A model generated the notes under the pieces. That model saw nothing but the letters and a program-made list of their open reading frames with translations, did no database searches and was not told the origin of the DNA. From Leptospira sp. WS4.C2 (lineage in GTDB: Bacteria; Spirochaetota; Leptospiria; Leptospirales; Leptospiraceae): a DNA stretch of 64,000 bases. The position numbers and the translations under genes were made by a program. Shown piece after piece: positions 43,118-54,659 of this stretch (the first letter of the stretch is position 1; each line of letters begins with the position of its first letter). The stretch is taken from NCBI RefSeq assembly GCF_040833985.1, contig NZ_CP162139.1, forward strand, positions 2,004,001-2,068,000, written 5' to 3'.

Positions 43118-45031
43118 TTACTCCTTTAAAACTGCATAAAATTCAGAGGTAAAAGCAGTCCTTTCCCAAGAAATGCCAATCCCTTTGGTCATGTTTCTAA
43201 GAGCCCCTGAAAAGCCAAGCAGGTTTTGGGCCGGTGCATTGGCTTTTAAGTGACTCTTCCCTGCCACAGCTTCCCAGATGGATACCACCTTGGCATTTCT
43301 GCGACTTAGATCAGAAAGAACTACACCTAAGTGGTCCGCATCCACCATCACATCCACTTCCGTGAGGGGTCCGACCAAGTATGTGTTTGATGGAAACAAT
43401 TCCTTTACGCCCGCAAGTATCGCTACTTTCAATAACGTTAAAGTGGTTTGCAAATCTCCCTTTGGCATCTCATACGAGAGAACCCTTAGTTTGAGACCGG
43501 CAACTTCCTCACCGTAAAACCCGTGTAAGCAGGCTTCCAGAAAGGACGTTTCTATCGAATTTTTTACTTCTTCCGGAAGACTTACCTCGAAGGCAATTTG
43601 CTTCGAAAAGTCGGCAGTATCTTCCAGGACTGCGATGAGCGCGCCGCTTGACTTTTGGTCTTCAAAGGCACGATGCTCTAGGGCAACCTTATGAGACATT
43701 TTTTTTAGAAGCTCTATTTTGGCAATGTTTATCGCACTGAAATTGAGTTTTTTTTCAGTTCTTTCTCGAATTCTTCGGATTCCGATCTCCAAATGGAGTT
43801 CCCCTCGCCCGAGGAGTACCAATTGTCCGGTGTCTTCTTTATTTTGCAGTTGGTACCCCGGATCTTCCCAAACCAATTCCTCCAAGCGACATAACCAAAA
43901 CTCTTTATCACCCGAGTGTTCTGGTTCCATTACAATGGAAAATGGACTGGGTATTCTTTCTATGGCACTGAGTTCTTTTGGGTTCGTAGCACTCGTTCGA
44001 AACTGTAAACTCTGACCGGGGTAGGAAAGTAGACTCGGATGATCCTTTAAGAAGACAAGTTTGCCTTGAATTAAATTGGATACCGGCTCTAAGGATTCTG
44101 GATCTAAAAAGGAAAAGTATGATTGGTTCGCACCGGAATCTTTTGCTGGATGATGGCTCTTTGCGAGAGTTTCTAGTTTCTCTGTGGTTGTATCGGTACT
44201 CGGATAAACCACGGAATACCGCCCCACTTCTTCGTCAGTGCGGCGAGAGAGGACTAGGAGTGGAATCGTATCTACTGTTTCTGGTAATTTTGCCTCTGTC
44301 CAAAGCACTAAATCCAGAAGTTCTCTCACCCCTTCTCCTGTTTTTGCGGAACCGCCATATACCGGATAGAGTTTTCCTTCCCTAGGACCTTTGAGGAGTC
44401 CTATCATAGAAAAGTCCGTTTGCCCAGAGGGATCGTTCCAGGAAGAAATCATGAGATCATCACTCCAAGAAATGAGTTCTTCTTTTACTGATTTGGTAAA
44501 TACGGATGGTTCCCTTAGGTAGTATTCGAGTTTCCCCAATTCGTTTTTTTGGAAAAGAGAAACAGGAGCTCCTTTTAGAATTTCTTCCAGAGAGACAAGT
44601 GTATCCAGATAATCTTCACCAAACCGGTCCAGCTTATTAATGAAGAAAACCATAGGAACCTTTGCCAAAAGGAGTTCCTCCATCACAAGACGCGCTTGAG
44701 ACTGGACCCCAGTTCCCGCTTCCAAAACAACAATCGCTGTTTCCATGGCTGGCAAAAGGTCTGTGACTTGGTTTCGAAAATCGATATGTCCAGGGGTATC
44801 TACAATTTGGATTTGGAATTCCCCGAAAGTGGTTTTCCAAGGAATCGTATGGAAGGTGGTGCGAATGGAGATTCCCCTTTCAATTTCTTCCTGCAGGCTA
44901 TCCGATTCTGTGTTTCCGTCTTCTATCGAACCCACGGCAGAAATTTTCCCTGCTTCAAACAAAATGCGTTCGGTGAGGGTAGTTTTCCCGGAATCAATAT
45001 GGGCAAATATTCCAACGGTGCGGTATTTCAT
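43118..45031 (-). CDS. EF-G/Tet(M)-like ribosomal GTPase, divergent
   Basis: The 637-residue translational GTPase has G1 AHIDSGKTTLTE, switch I ERGISIRTT, G3 DTPGHIDF and G4 NKLDR, followed by later EF-G domains including TEVDVMVDADHLGVVLSDLSRRNAKV in domain V. It sits in the usual fusA position between rpsG and tuf but is about 60 residues shorter than standard EF-G and lacks the EF-G domain IV tip sequence. The switch I lead-in GSIEDGNTESDSLQEEIERGI and GSAKTGEGVRELL resemble Tet(M)-type protection proteins, whose length it also matches. It may be a paralogue specialised in recycling or rescue. No ribosome site is visible before ATG 45029-45031, and a terminator lies upstream. Confidence 0.85.
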   Translation of the reverse strand: MKYRTVGIFAHIDSGKTTLTERILFEAGKISAVGSIEDGNTESDSLQEEIERGISIRTTFHTIPWKTTFGEFQIQIVDTPGHIDFRNQVTDLLPAMETAIVVLEAGTGVQSQARLVMEELLLAKVPMVFFINKLDRFGEDYLDTLVSLEEILKGAPVSLFQKNELGKLEYYLREPSVFTKSVKEELISWSDDLMISSWNDPSGQTDFSMIGLLKGPREGKLYPVYGGSAKTGEGVRELLDLVLWTEAKLPETVDTIPLLVLSRRTDEEVGRYSVVYPSTDTTTEKLETLAKSHHPAKDSGANQSYFSFLDPESLEPVSNLIQGKLVFLKDHPSLLSYPGQSLQFRTSATNPKELSAIERIPSPFSIVMEPEHSGDKEFWLCRLEELVWEDPGYQLQNKEDTGQLVLLGRGELHLEIGIRRIRERTEKKLNFSAINIAKIELLKKMSHKVALEHRAFEDQKSSGALIAVLEDTADFSKQIAFEVSLPEEVKNSIETSFLEACLHGFYGEEVAGLKLRVLSYEMPKGDLQTTLTLLKVAILAGVKELFPSNTYLVGPLTEVDVMVDADHLGVVLSDLSRRNAKVVSIWEAVAGKSHLKANAPAQNLLGFSGALRNMTKGIGISWERTAFTSEFYAVLKE

Positions 45032-45050
45032 AAGTATTTGATAGAATCAC

Positions 45051-45085
45051 GAGAAAATAAAAAAGCCAGGTAGATCACCTGGCTT
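45051..45085 (-). terminator. Intrinsic terminator after rpsG
   Basis: AAGCCAGGT (45063-45071) and ACCTGGCTT (45077-45085) make a perfect nine-pair stem with an AGATC loop. On the minus strand it is followed by TTTTTTATTTT. It separates rpsL-rpsG from the EF-G-like gene, where most bacteria have a continuous str operon. Confidence 0.9.
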
Positions 45086-45113
45086 ATTAATGATTGGAAT
45101 CGAATGGTAGAGA

Positions 45114-45587
45114 TTACCAGCGGTAGTGAGAGAAAGCCTTGTTGGCGTCTGCCATCTTTCTGATATCTTCTTTCTTCTTGATTGCAGATCCAGTGCCTTT
45201 TTGAGCTTCCATGAATTCTGCAGCCAATTTGTTCTTCATCGATTTTTCGTTTCTTCCACGGCTGTATTTGATAAGCCATCGGATTCCGAGGGCAAGTCGT
45301 CTTTCTGGACGAACTTCGATCGGAACTTGGTAAGTCACACCACCCACACGACGAGATTTTACTTCCACTTGTGGTTTCGCGTTTTCCAAAGCTTCTTGGA
45401 AAACAGCAAACGGGTCTTGGCCAGTTTTTTTAGCAATCACTTCTAAAGCTTCGTAGAACACAGATTCAGCGACACTTTTTTTACCATCTACCATTAGGCA
45501 GTTGATAAACTTAGAGATCACTTTGTCATTGTATTTAGGGTCGCCTTCGATGTGGCGCGGTTCAACTTTTCCTCTTCTTCTTGACAT
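45114..45587 (-). CDS. rpsG: Ribosomal protein S7
   Basis: The 157-residue head protein begins MSRRRGKVEPRHIEGDPKYN and has VKSRRVGGVTYQVPIEVRPERR and NKAFSHYRW at the end, typical of S7, which organises the 3' major domain of 16S rRNA. It lies 13 bases after rpsL. Confidence 0.98.
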   Translation of the reverse strand: MSRRRGKVEPRHIEGDPKYNDKVISKFINCLMVDGKKSVAESVFYEALEVIAKKTGQDPFAVFQEALENAKPQVEVKSRRVGGVTYQVPIEVRPERRLALGIRWLIKYSRGRNEKSMKNKLAAEFMEAQKGTGSAIKKKEDIRKMADANKAFSHYRW

Positions 45588-45600
45588 ACCTTAACTCCGA

Positions 45601-45975
45601 TTACGCCTTAGGACGCTTAGCGCCGTATTTTGAACGTCCTTTACGACGTTTGTCTACACCGAGTGTATCCAGTGTTCCACGAATGATATGATAACGAACC
45701 CCAGGTAAATCTTTTACCCTTCCCCCACGGATAAGAACCACGTTGTGTTCTTGGAGGTTATGGCCTTCACCAGGAATGTAAGCCGTAACTTCAATTCCAG
45801 TGGTGAGGCGAACCCTTGCTACTTTTCGAAGTGCAGAGTTCGGTTTTTTAGGAGTAAAGGTCATTACCCGTGTGCAAACTCCACGTCTTTGTGGGCATGC
45901 CTTTAGGGCAGGAGATTTAGTTCTTTTCTTTTGGGCTTCTCTTCCGATGCGGATGAGCTGGTTAATTGTAGGCAT
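45601..45975 (-). CDS. rpsL: Ribosomal protein S12
   Basis: The 124-residue decoding-centre protein begins [12 protein letters not shown] and has [17 protein letters not shown] and [14 protein letters not shown]. Lysines at the two classic streptomycin positions are wild type. The start is preceded by AGAAGGA and by a leader with two interlocked inverted repeats (46019-46077). Confidence 0.98.
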   Translation of the reverse strand: MPTINQLIRIGREAQKKRTKSPALKACPQRRGVCTRVMTFTPKKPNSALRKVARVRLTTGIEVTAYIPGEGHNLQEHNVVLIRGGRVKDLPGVRYHIIRGTLDTLGVDKRRKGRSKYGAKRPKA

Positions 45976-46018
45976 TCGATTCCTTCTTCTACTTCTCTGT
46001 CTTTAAAAAAATAATGAC

Positions 46019-46077
46019 GTTTTCGTCCAAAATTCCAGACAGGGACATTTTGTAAACGAAAACATGATTTTGTCCCT
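46019..46077 (-). promoter_or_regulatory. Pseudoknot-like interlocked repeats in the rpsL leader
   Basis: In the minus direction the order is AGGGACA, GTTTTCGT, TGTCCCT, ACGAAAAC. The first pairs with the third (7 pairs) and the second with the fourth (8 pairs, 10 with a wobble and one more pair), the layout of an H-type pseudoknot with loops of 7, 8 and 14 bases. A run of seven T follows the last arm by six bases. It lies 44-102 bases before the rpsL start, in the rpoC-rpsL gap. A role in attenuation or S12/S7 feedback is possible but inferred. Confidence 0.5.
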
Positions 46078-46118
46078 AGAAACTTCGTGAAAAGTAACTA
46101 GAGACAAAAGCTTTGGAT

Positions 46119-49100
46119 TTAATCCTCGTCGTCGTCTTCCGCTTCCTCTGCTTCTTCTTCCAATTCATCCTCATCCTCGTCCTCTTCGGCAACGAGACGG
46201 GTAAGTGTGGCAGCAGAAACTGGAGTTGCTTCGGAAAGTTCAGAAACTTCTTCTTCCTCTTCTTCGGTTTCGAGATCCCAATCTAAGTCCCCAGGCATTT
46301 CCTTGAAAACTTCGATGTCACGGTATTTTTTCATACCAGTTCCCGCAGGGATCATGTGACCGATGATTACGTTCTCTTTAAGACCCACTAAGTTATCTGT
46401 TTTTCCTTTGATTGCCGCATCTGTTAGAACCTTAGTGGTTTCTTGGAAGGACGCTGCAGAGAAATAAGACTCTGTATTGAGGGATGCTTTTGTGAGACCA
46501 AGAAGGACCGGAGTTCCTTGTGCAGGAGATCCCCCTTCTTTTTCTACGCGATCATTTTCTTCATCAAAAAGGAATTTATCCACTTGTTGTTGGTTTACAA
46601 ACGATGTGTCCCCACTATCCGTGATGATCACCTTACGAAGCATTTGGCGAACCACAACCTCGATATGTTTATCGTTGATATGAACCCCTTGCAAACGGTA
46701 AACTTCCTGAACCTCAGAAACAAGATATTCGTGAAGAGCATTTGGTCCTTTGATCGTTAAGATATCATGTGGGTCAAAGTTTCCTTCATCCAACTGATCT
46801 CCTCGTTTCACAAAGTCACCTTGGCGGACACGGATTTGTTTTCCGATCGGGATCGCTACTTTCACTTTTTCAAGTTCTGTAGTTTCCGGAACGATGTATA
46901 AAATTCGTTTTTCTTTAACGATCTCACCCTTATCTTCGATCTTTCCATCGATTTCTGCAAGTGTGCAGGCATCTTTCGGACGACGAGCTTCGAAAAGTTC
47001 ATCTACCCTTGGAAGACCACCGGTGATATCTCTTGTTTTTTCCGCAACCGATGGAATCTTGAAGATTACATCCCCTTCTCGCACTTTGTCTCCATTTTGG
47101 AATTGGAGGAGTGCATCCACGGGAACCGAGTATCCGTCAGAACCAACAACTACTTTTGGAACCAAACGATCTTTCTTTTGTTCCACAACTTTTAAAATGA
47201 TATTGGATGTTTTTGGATCCACATCACGGCGAACGTTTTTACCAATTTCCAAATCTTCCCAAACAATGGTTCCAGCAGTTTCAGAAACTGCTACTTCGTT
47301 GTAAGGGTCAAACTCAGCAAGGGCTTTGTTCTCTTCTACGATTTGGCCTTCTTCTGTACGAAGGATGGTTCCGATTTTTACAGGAAGGACAAAGTCATCT
47401 CCTAAAATTCGGAGTGTGGTTCCCACAAGGGAAACCGTTCCCGCTTGGTCAGAAGTGATTCGTTGTTCTGTGGATTCACCCACTTGTGTTGCGAATACTT
47501 CCCCTTTCTCCAATCGTTGCCCATCGACAATCCGAACACTGGAAAGTGAATCGGTATTGAACTCTTGGATCAGACGATTGACGATGATGGTTCCGCGACG
47601 AGCAAATACCTTCGCTCCATTGGCGTTTGTCACCAAACGTCCATTAATGGATTTTACGAGAGATCGGTAAGGAACCTTATGTTCTTTTTCCTGAATGGTC
47701 GCAGAAGCCGCACCACCCACGTGGAAAGTTCTCATAGTAAGCTGTGTTCCCGGTTGGCCAATCGATTGTGCCGCAATGGTTCCCACTGCTTCCCCAATCT
47801 CGGCAGGAACAAGGCGAGCCATGTCCATACCGTAACACTTTGTACAGATCCCGTGACGAGACCGGCAAGTGAGTGGAGATCTTACTTTGATTTTATCATA
47901 ACCAAGATTTTCGATTTGTTGGCCGATTGCTCTTGTGATGAGTGTGTCCTTCGGGAAAACCACTTTTTCAGATACTGGATCCACTAAATCTTCTGCCGTA
48001 TAACGGCCGAATACGCGGTCTCCGAGAGAAACGATCACGTTCTCCCCTTCTTTTACGATTCCTAGAGTGATGTTTGTTTTGGTTCCACAGTCATCTTCAG
48101 AAACGATTACGTCCTGAGAAATATCCACAAGACGACGAGTGAGGTAACCTGCATCGGCAGTTTTTAACGCCGTATCCGCAAGACCCTTTCTCGCACCATG
48201 TGTAGAGATAAAAAATTCTAAAACACCGAGACCTTCACGGAAGTTGGAACGAATCGCAAGTTCGATGATTTCCCCAGACGGTTTCGCCATTAAACCCCGC
48301 ATCCCTGCGAGCTGACGAATCTGTTGTTTGGAACCACGAGCACCGGATGCTGCCATCACGAATACTGGGTTGAACCCACCTTGGTCTTTTTCCAATTCCT
48401 TAAACATCCCGTCTGTAATCCGGTCATTGGTTTTGGTCCAAATTTCGATTACTTTTTTACGACGTTCTTCGTTAGTGATGATACCTTTACGATACTCCAT
48501 ATCCGCTTTTTCGACTTCTTTGTTGGCATCATTAACGAGTCCCTCTTTTTGAGGAGAAACGCGGATGTCATCAATAGAAATTGTAGGAGCAAAAAGAGTC
48601 GCATAACGGTATCCAAGTCGTTTGATTTCATCAAGCATCACAACTGTGAGACCTGGTCCAAACTTCTCGTATACGTCGGCAATGATTTTGTTTGTTTCTT
48701 TATCACCAAGGGTTCTGTTGATATAAACATACCCTTTTGGCATCACCTGGTTGAAGATAAGTCTTCCCGGTGTGGTTTCGATGATCTTTCCTTCATGGAG
48801 AACGGAGATTTTGGAGCGAATTTCGACGGTTTTCGTTTCAATGGCATACATTACCTCTTCGAGGCCGGTGAAAAATTTTCCTTCACCCTTACCGTCTTTT
48901 ACTTCGGATGTGAGGTAATAAATTCCAAGAACGATATCTTGTGTCGGTCCGCAGATCGGTTGTCCATTGGCAGGATTCAAAATGTTATGTGGTGATAACA
49001 TGAGCATCCAAGTTTCTAGCTGTGCTTTGGGAGCCAGCGGAACGTGGATTGCCATTTGGTCCCCGTCGAAGTCGGCGTTAAACGCATGACAGACGAGAGG

Positions 49101-50417
49101 ATGGAGTTTGATTGCTTTTCCTTCTACAAGGACTGGTAAAAATGCTTGGATTCCGAGTCTGTGAAGTGTTGGCGCTCGGTTTAAGAGAACCGGGTGTTCT
49201 TTTACAACTGTTTCCAATACATCGAAAACTTCTTTGTCTTCTGCTTCGATTTTTTTCTTCGCAGATTTAATATTTGGTGCCAGTTCCAAATCCACAAGGC
49301 GTTTCATAATGAATGGTTTGAAAAGTTCCAAAGCCATCTTTTTAGGAAGACCCATTTGGTGGTATTTAAGCTCAGGACCCACAACAATTACGGAACGACC
49401 AGAGTAATCCACCCGTTTCCCAAGTAGGTTTTGGCGGAACCGACCTTGTTTTCCTTTGAGCATATCGGAAATCGATTTCAAAGGTCTATTTCCTTTTCCT
49501 TTCACAGTACGTTTGCGACGGCTGTTATCGAAAAGTGCATCGACGGCTTCCTGTAACATACGTTTTTCGTTCCGTACGATAATCTCAGGAGCTTTTAATG
49601 CAAGAAGGCGTTTCAATCGATTGTTTCTGTTGATCACACGGCGGTACAAATCGTTAAGGTCGGAAGTCGCAAAACGTCCCCCCTCTAGTTGCACCATCGG
49701 ACGTAGTTCTGGTGGAATCACTGGAACTACATCAAGCACCATCCATTCAGGACGGTTTCCAGAATCCCGGAACGCTTCCAAAACTTCTAGGCGTTTAAAA
49801 ATACGTTTGTCTGAGATTTTGTTTTTATCTTGGATTTTTTGGCGGATCACCCGAGCTTCTGCATCCACATCAATGCGTGCGAGAAGTTCTTTGATGGCGT
49901 CCCCGCCGATCCCTGCGATAAACTTATCCCCATATTCATCTAAATAATTGTGGTATTCGTCTTCATCAATGAGTTCCCCTCTGTTCCTTCCGGAATCAGC
50001 AGGATCAATGATCACATACTTCTCAAAGTAAAGGACACTTTTGAGTTGGTTGATGGTCATGTCGAGTAGAAGACCCATACGAGAAGGAACCGAACGATAA
50101 TACCAAATATGTGAAACGGGAGCCGCAAGTTCAATATGGCCCATTCTTTCACGACGCACTTTGGAGTGAGTTACCTCAACCCCGCATTTGTCGCAAACCA
50201 CTCCCTTATAACGGATGGATTTGAATTTACCGCAGTAACATTCCCAATCCTTGGTGGTTCCGAAGATTTTTTCACAGAAAAGACCATCTCGCTCCGGCTT
50301 TAGGGTACGGTAGTTGATCGTTTCCGGTTTTTTAACTTCCCCAAACGACCACTCTTTGATCCGCTCGGGCGAAGCCAAACGGATCGTAATCGATTCAAAA
50401 CTATTGTAATTTCTCAT
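46119..50417 (-). CDS. rpoC: RNA polymerase beta' subunit
   Basis: The 1432-residue subunit has the N-terminal zinc site (Cys60, Cys62, Cys75, Cys78), the catalytic metal loop NADFDGDQM at 447-455, the second zinc cluster [11 protein letters not shown] and the bridge-helix region [13 protein letters not shown] [18 protein letters not shown]. The last 55 residues (1378-1432) form an acidic tail of Glu and Asp runs. It starts 14 bases after rpoB. Confidence 0.98.
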   Translation of the reverse strand: MRNYNSFESITIRLASPERIKEWSFGEVKKPETINYRTLKPERDGLFCEKIFGTTKDWECYCGKFKSIRYKGVVCDKCGVEVTHSKVRRERMGHIELAAPVSHIWYYRSVPSRMGLLLDMTINQLKSVLYFEKYVIIDPADSGRNRGELIDEDEYHNYLDEYGDKFIAGIGGDAIKELLARIDVDAEARVIRQKIQDKNKISDKRIFKRLEVLEAFRDSGNRPEWMVLDVVPVIPPELRPMVQLEGGRFATSDLNDLYRRVINRNNRLKRLLALKAPEIIVRNEKRMLQEAVDALFDNSRRKRTVKGKGNRPLKSISDMLKGKQGRFRQNLLGKRVDYSGRSVIVVGPELKYHQMGLPKKMALELFKPFIMKRLVDLELAPNIKSAKKKIEAEDKEVFDVLETVVKEHPVLLNRAPTLHRLGIQAFLPVLVEGKAIKLHPLVCHAFNADFDGDQMAIHVPLAPKAQLETWMLMLSPHNILNPANGQPICGPTQDIVLGIYYLTSEVKDGKGEGKFFTGLEEVMYAIETKTVEIRSKISVLHEGKIIETTPGRLIFNQVMPKGYVYINRTLGDKETNKIIADVYEKFGPGLTVVMLDEIKRLGYRYATLFAPTISIDDIRVSPQKEGLVNDANKEVEKADMEYRKGIITNEERRKKVIEIWTKTNDRITDGMFKELEKDQGGFNPVFVMAASGARGSKQQIRQLAGMRGLMAKPSGEIIELAIRSNFREGLGVLEFFISTHGARKGLADTALKTADAGYLTRRLVDISQDVIVSEDDCGTKTNITLGIVKEGENVIVSLGDRVFGRYTAEDLVDPVSEKVVFPKDTLITRAIGQQIENLGYDKIKVRSPLTCRSRHGICTKCYGMDMARLVPAEIGEAVGTIAAQSIGQPGTQLTMRTFHVGGAASATIQEKEHKVPYRSLVKSINGRLVTNANGAKVFARRGTIIVNRLIQEFNTDSLSSVRIVDGQRLEKGEVFATQVGESTEQRITSDQAGTVSLVGTTLRILGDDFVLPVKIGTILRTEEGQIVEENKALAEFDPYNEVAVSETAGTIVWEDLEIGKNVRRDVDPKTSNIILKVVEQKKDRLVPKVVVGSDGYSVPVDALLQFQNGDKVREGDVIFKIPSVAEKTRDITGGLPRVDELFEARRPKDACTLAEIDGKIEDKGEIVKEKRILYIVPETTELEKVKVAIPIGKQIRVRQGDFVKRGDQLDEGNFDPHDILTIKGPNALHEYLVSEVQEVYRLQGVHINDKHIEVVVRQMLRKVIITDSGDTSFVNQQQVDKFLFDEENDRVEKEGGSPAQGTPVLLGLTKASLNTESYFSAASFQETTKVLTDAAIKGKTDNLVGLKENVIIGHMIPAGTGMKKYRDIEVFKEMPGDLDWDLETEEEEEEVSELSEATPVSAATLTRLVAEEDEDEDELEEEAEEAEDDDED

Positions 50418-50431
50418 ACTTTTTCCCTTCC

Positions 50432-53400
50432 CTAAACGTTTTCAATGGTCTCGAACTTGATTTTCTTTTTGTTCTTCGAGAATTCATCTTCGTAATCAGA
50501 GATATCCACTTCCAATCCTTCGGAGTCTTTGATGATGATATCAAGTGCCAGACCTCGGAGTTCTTGTACAAGAACGTTGAATGATTCTGGAATTCCCGGT
50601 TTGATCGAGTGGATTCCTTTCACAATCGCTTCGTAAATTCTTGCACGTCCGAGCATGTCGTCTGACTTAATGGTGAGTAACTCTTGTAAGGTGTGTGATG
50701 CACCGTATGCTTCGAGAGCCCAAACTTCCATCTCCCCTAACCTTTGTCCCCCGAACTGCGCTTTACCACCGAGTGGCTGTTGCGTAACGAGTGAGTAAGG
50801 TCCAGTGGATCTTGCGTGAATTTTGTCATCCACTAAGTGGGCCAGTTTCAACATGTAGATATAACCGCAGAATACTTGGTTGATGAATTTTTCGCCCGTT
50901 CTTCCATCGTATAACTGAAATTTGCTGCTTTCCGGTAATCCTGCTTTTTTACAGAAATCATGAACGTCACCTTCGGTCGCTCCGTCAAAAACTGGTGTTT
51001 CAAAGTTGATTCCGAGTTTTTTTGCTGCGAAACCCAACTGAGTTTCAAAGATCTGACCAAGGTTCATCCTTGAAGGAACCCCGAGTGGGTTAAGCACGAT
51101 ATCCACAGGAGAGCCGTCTTCCATATATGGCATATCTTCTTGTGCCATCACACGAGCCACGACCCCTTTGTTACCATGCCGTCCCGCCATCTTATCACCC
51201 ACGAGGAGTTTACGTTTACGAGCGACATAGACTTTCACCATTTCTTCCACACCGGCAGCGAGTTCATCGCCAGTTTCGCGGGAATAACGTTTGATATCGA
51301 TGACAGTTCCTTCAAAACCGTTTGGCATACGAAGTGAGGAATCCCTTACTTCTTTTGCCTTTTCTCCAAAAATGGAGTGTAAAAGTTTGTATTCTGGAGT
51401 GAGGTCGGTTTCACCCTTTGGTGTTACCATCCCAACAAGGATGTCTCCTGGTTTTACTTCCGCACCCACACGGATTACACCGGACTCATCCAAATCACGG
51501 AACGCTTTGTCCGATAGATTAGGAATGTCCCGAGTGATTTGTTCTTGTCCGAGTTTGGTTTCCCGAGCTTGGATTTCGAATTCTTCAATGTGGATCGAAG
51601 AGAAAACATCGTCCTTGATGATTCGTTCTGAAATAAGAATCGCATCCTCAAAGTTGTAACCTTCCCAAGGCATAAATGCCACAAGGACGTTACGACCGAG
51701 TGCCAAATAACCCGCGTCAGTGGATGGACCGTTGGCAAGGACAGTTCCTTTTTGCAAGATCTGACCAAAGTCACCGTATTTTTCCCCTTTGATGATTTGT
51801 CCGGCAACCGGAGCTCCAATTCCTAAGTCTTGGCCTTCCTTCACAACGGCCACAAACTGAACTTCTTCCGAATGGAAAAGTTCATGGATTTCTTTTTCTC
51901 CGTTAGGAGCTGTGAGTTCCACTCGTTCCTTGGATACTTTACTTACCTTTCCACCTGTGGTTGTATGTAACATAGCCACGTTTGGTTTTTGGTTAAAACA
52001 AGTTCCTTGGTTGGTTTTTTTGAATTTAATGAGAGGGTAATGAACAATCTCTTTGGATTGGTCTTCTTTGATCCAAACACCTGTAGCATCTACTTTCGAA
52101 ACCACACCGTCTTTTTTGGCTACGATACAAACTCCTGCGTCATAAGCGGCGCGGGCTTCCATCCCAGTTCCTACAAACGGAGCTTCTTCCGTAAGGAGTG
52201 GAACTGCTTGGCGTTGCATGTTGGAACCCATAAGTGCGCGGTTCGCATCATCATGTTCCAAAAATGGAATGAGAGCGGTTGATACAGACACAACTTGGAG
52301 TGGTGCCAAATCCATGTATTGAATTTCTGCTGGGCTACGGAAAGGAAAGTCCCCTCTATGGCGAGTGGAGATCAGTTTGGAAGTAAATTCCCCCTTATCA
52401 TCTACAGTCGAATTCGACTGTGCCATGTAGTGGTATTCTTCTTTGTCTGCAGTGAGATACTCTACTTGTTTTTGAACTTTACCGTTTTTGACAAGGCGGT
52501 AAGGAGTTTCAATAAAACCGTAATCGTTTACACGAGCGAAACTAGACATGGAAAGAATGAGACCAATGTTTGGACCTTCCGGTGTTTCAATGGGGCACAT
52601 ACGACCATAGTGAGAATAATGAACGTCACGAACTTCGAAACCTGCCCTGTCACGCGATAAACCGCCAGGGCCTAATGCGTTTAACCTACGTTTGTGGGTT
52701 AATTCTGCCAGTGGGTTTGTTTGGTCCATAAACTGTGAAAGTTGTGAGGAACCAAAAAACTCATTGATCACCGCAGTGATTGGTTTGATCGATATCAAAA
52801 GTTGCGGAGTTTGTTGTTCCGGCTCCTGAACTGTCATTCTTTCTTTGATCACTCGTTCCACACGAGAGAATCCAAGTTTCAATTGGTTTGCAATGAGTTC
52901 CCCAACAGAACGAATCCTTCTGTTTCCTAAGTGGTCAATATCATCCGGATAGTAGTTTTCCGCTTCTGACATAAGCATCACTAAGTAACGAACCGTTTCA
53001 ATGATGTCGTATTTACGGAGAACTCTGTCTTCCGCTTTAGAAAAGTCTTTTGGATTATTGAATTCGAATTTACTATTGATTTTGTAACGACCTACAATTC
53101 CCAAATCAAAAGTTTTAGGTGAGAAAAAGAGGCGTCTGAGTTCCGCTTCTGCGTTTTCAATCGTAGAAGGTTCCCCTGGTCTCATGATCGTATGGAATTT
53201 TTTCACTGCGTCTTCGTAATCGTTAACACCGTCTTTTTCCAAACAGTTGATAAGAACAGGGTTGTCTTTTCCTTTCGGAAATTCAATGACATCCACATCT
53301 TTTACCTTCATTTCACGAAGGATGGAGATATTATCCTCATTGATTTTGGAACCGGCATCAAGCATAACCTCTCCGGTTTCCATGTTGATGATATCAGCAA

Positions 53401-54118
53401 TCGTACGACGACCAATCAGACGTTTGAGGTCTTTTGGATTGGCACCCGCAATCTTCATTTTAGAAGATCCGTAGAAGAGTCGTAAAACTTCTTCGTTGGT
53501 TCCCATTCCCATTGCTTTTACTAGCAAGGTAGCTGGGAATTTTTTCTTACGGTCGATTTTGGCAACAAGGATTCCCTTATTGTCCATTTCGAATTCCAAC
53601 CAAGAACCTCGGTAAGGAATCACACGTGCAGAAAAAGTATCTCGCACTTGGTCGTAAGAAAAGAAAATACCAGGGGATCTATGCAACTGGCTTACCACGA
53701 CTCTTTCTGCACCATTGATGATGAAAGTTCCGTGGTCTGTCATCACAGGAAGGTCTCCCATGTAGACAACTTGTTCCCGGATCTCTCCGGTATCTTTGAT
53801 GATGAGTCGAATGACTGCTTTTAGTGGAACAGCAAAAGAAGAATCAGTGTCTTTGCACTCTTGTGGATCACGTTTCGGCTCTCCCAAGATATAATGGCCA
53901 TATTCCATGACCATATCGTTGTTTGGCGATTCGATGGGGAAGGACTCGCGGAATACCGCTTCCAACCCTTGGTTCAAACGTTTCGTCGGATCTTTCACTT
54001 CCGACTGGAGAAACCAATCAAAGGATTTTTTCTGTACGTAGATAAGATTAGGAAGTAAATTGAGGTCGGTAATTTTACCGAAATTTACCCGGTTTCTAAT
54101 TTGCATTCGGGTATGCAT
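50432..54118 (-). CDS. rpoB: RNA polymerase beta subunit
   Basis: The 1228-residue subunit carries the rifampicin-binding cluster [17 protein letters not shown] followed by [12 protein letters not shown]. Counting by alignment to E. coli, Asp465, His475 and Asn480 match Asp516, His526 and Ser531, so the serine is replaced by Asn (codon AAC, 52679-52681). Other blocks include [12 protein letters not shown] and [24 protein letters not shown] near the C-terminus. The upstream gap from rplL holds an attenuator-like hairpin. Confidence 0.98.
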   Translation of the reverse strand: MHTRMQIRNRVNFGKITDLNLLPNLIYVQKKSFDWFLQSEVKDPTKRLNQGLEAVFRESFPIESPNNDMVMEYGHYILGEPKRDPQECKDTDSSFAVPLKAVIRLIIKDTGEIREQVVYMGDLPVMTDHGTFIINGAERVVVSQLHRSPGIFFSYDQVRDTFSARVIPYRGSWLEFEMDNKGILVAKIDRKKKFPATLLVKAMGMGTNEEVLRLFYGSSKMKIAGANPKDLKRLIGRRTIADIINMETGEVMLDAGSKINEDNISILREMKVKDVDVIEFPKGKDNPVLINCLEKDGVNDYEDAVKKFHTIMRPGEPSTIENAEAELRRLFFSPKTFDLGIVGRYKINSKFEFNNPKDFSKAEDRVLRKYDIIETVRYLVMLMSEAENYYPDDIDHLGNRRIRSVGELIANQLKLGFSRVERVIKERMTVQEPEQQTPQLLISIKPITAVINEFFGSSQLSQFMDQTNPLAELTHKRRLNALGPGGLSRDRAGFEVRDVHYSHYGRMCPIETPEGPNIGLILSMSSFARVNDYGFIETPYRLVKNGKVQKQVEYLTADKEEYHYMAQSNSTVDDKGEFTSKLISTRHRGDFPFRSPAEIQYMDLAPLQVVSVSTALIPFLEHDDANRALMGSNMQRQAVPLLTEEAPFVGTGMEARAAYDAGVCIVAKKDGVVSKVDATGVWIKEDQSKEIVHYPLIKFKKTNQGTCFNQKPNVAMLHTTTGGKVSKVSKERVELTAPNGEKEIHELFHSEEVQFVAVVKEGQDLGIGAPVAGQIIKGEKYGDFGQILQKGTVLANGPSTDAGYLALGRNVLVAFMPWEGYNFEDAILISERIIKDDVFSSIHIEEFEIQARETKLGQEQITRDIPNLSDKAFRDLDESGVIRVGAEVKPGDILVGMVTPKGETDLTPEYKLLHSIFGEKAKEVRDSSLRMPNGFEGTVIDIKRYSRETGDELAAGVEEMVKVYVARKRKLLVGDKMAGRHGNKGVVARVMAQEDMPYMEDGSPVDIVLNPLGVPSRMNLGQIFETQLGFAAKKLGINFETPVFDGATEGDVHDFCKKAGLPESSKFQLYDGRTGEKFINQVFCGYIYMLKLAHLVDDKIHARSTGPYSLVTQQPLGGKAQFGGQRLGEMEVWALEAYGASHTLQELLTIKSDDMLGRARIYEAIVKGIHSIKPGIPESFNVLVQELRGLALDIIIKDSEGLEVDISDYEDEFSKNKKKIKFETIENV

Positions 54119-54166
54119 GGAATACTCTCCCTAGAGACGTCAAAATAATAGATGGTATGATAAACG

Positions 54167-54206
54167 AAAAAATAGAGGTGGGGACGCCTACGGCCTCCCT
54201 GCCTCT
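54167..54206 (-). terminator. Attenuator-like hairpin between rplL and rpoB
   Basis: AGAGGTGGGGACGCC and GGCCTCCCTGCCTCT pair over 15 positions with one C-C mismatch, around a TAC loop, and are followed on the minus strand by ATTTTTT. It looks like an intrinsic terminator. In E. coli a partial terminator at the same place lowers rpoBC relative to L7/L12, so partial read-through is likely here too. Confidence 0.75.
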
Positions 54207-54243
54207 AAGTTTCTGATGATTGGGTTTAAAAATTGGCAACCGA

Positions 54244-54624
54244 TTAACCGGCAGCAGCAACTTCTACTTGAGCCCCAACACCTTCGAGTTTTTTCTTAAT
54301 ATCAGCAGCTTCGTCTTTAGAAACGCCTTCTTTCACTGATTTTCCACCAGCTTCCACAAGCGTTTTCGCATCTGCCAATCCAAGACCAGTGATTTCGCGA
54401 ACGAGTTTAATAACGTCGATCTTTTTGTCACCGTGTGCTTTCAAGATGATATTGAAAGTAGCAGGCTCTTCAGCAGCAGCTGGACCACCTGCACCCGCAA
54501 CCGCCGCTACCGCAACTGGTGCAGCAGCAGAAATCCCGAATTTGTCCTCCATCTTTTTCACTAGATCAGCAGCCTGAACCAGTGTAAGACTTCCAATTTG
54601 TTCTAATAGCGCGTCAACAGACAT
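54244..54624 (-). CDS. rplL: Ribosomal protein L7/L12
   Basis: The 126-residue stalk protein has the N-terminal dimer helix ([27 protein letters not shown]), an Ala-rich hinge (about 33-53) and the factor-binding domain with [24 protein letters not shown]. It begins 35 bases after rplJ and is followed by an attenuator-like hairpin. Confidence 0.98.
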   Translation of the reverse strand: MSVDALLEQIGSLTLVQAADLVKKMEDKFGISAAAPVAVAAVAGAGGPAAAEEPATFNIILKAHGDKKIDVIKLVREITGLGLADAKTLVEAGGKSVKEGVSKDEAADIKKKLEGVGAQVEVAAAG

Positions 54625-54659
54625 CTATATTCTCCTTATCCTACTAATCACTATGATTA

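Noticed and set aside
43118..45031. Annotating this gene simply as canonical EF-G (fusA)
   Set aside because: It is about 60 residues short and lacks the EF-G domain IV tip; position alone does not justify the symbol.
48324..48995. Antisense open frame (223 codons) opposite rpoC
   Set aside because: The composition is that of the reverse complement of rpoC (Phe-, Ser- and Asp-rich), with no domain and no promoter.
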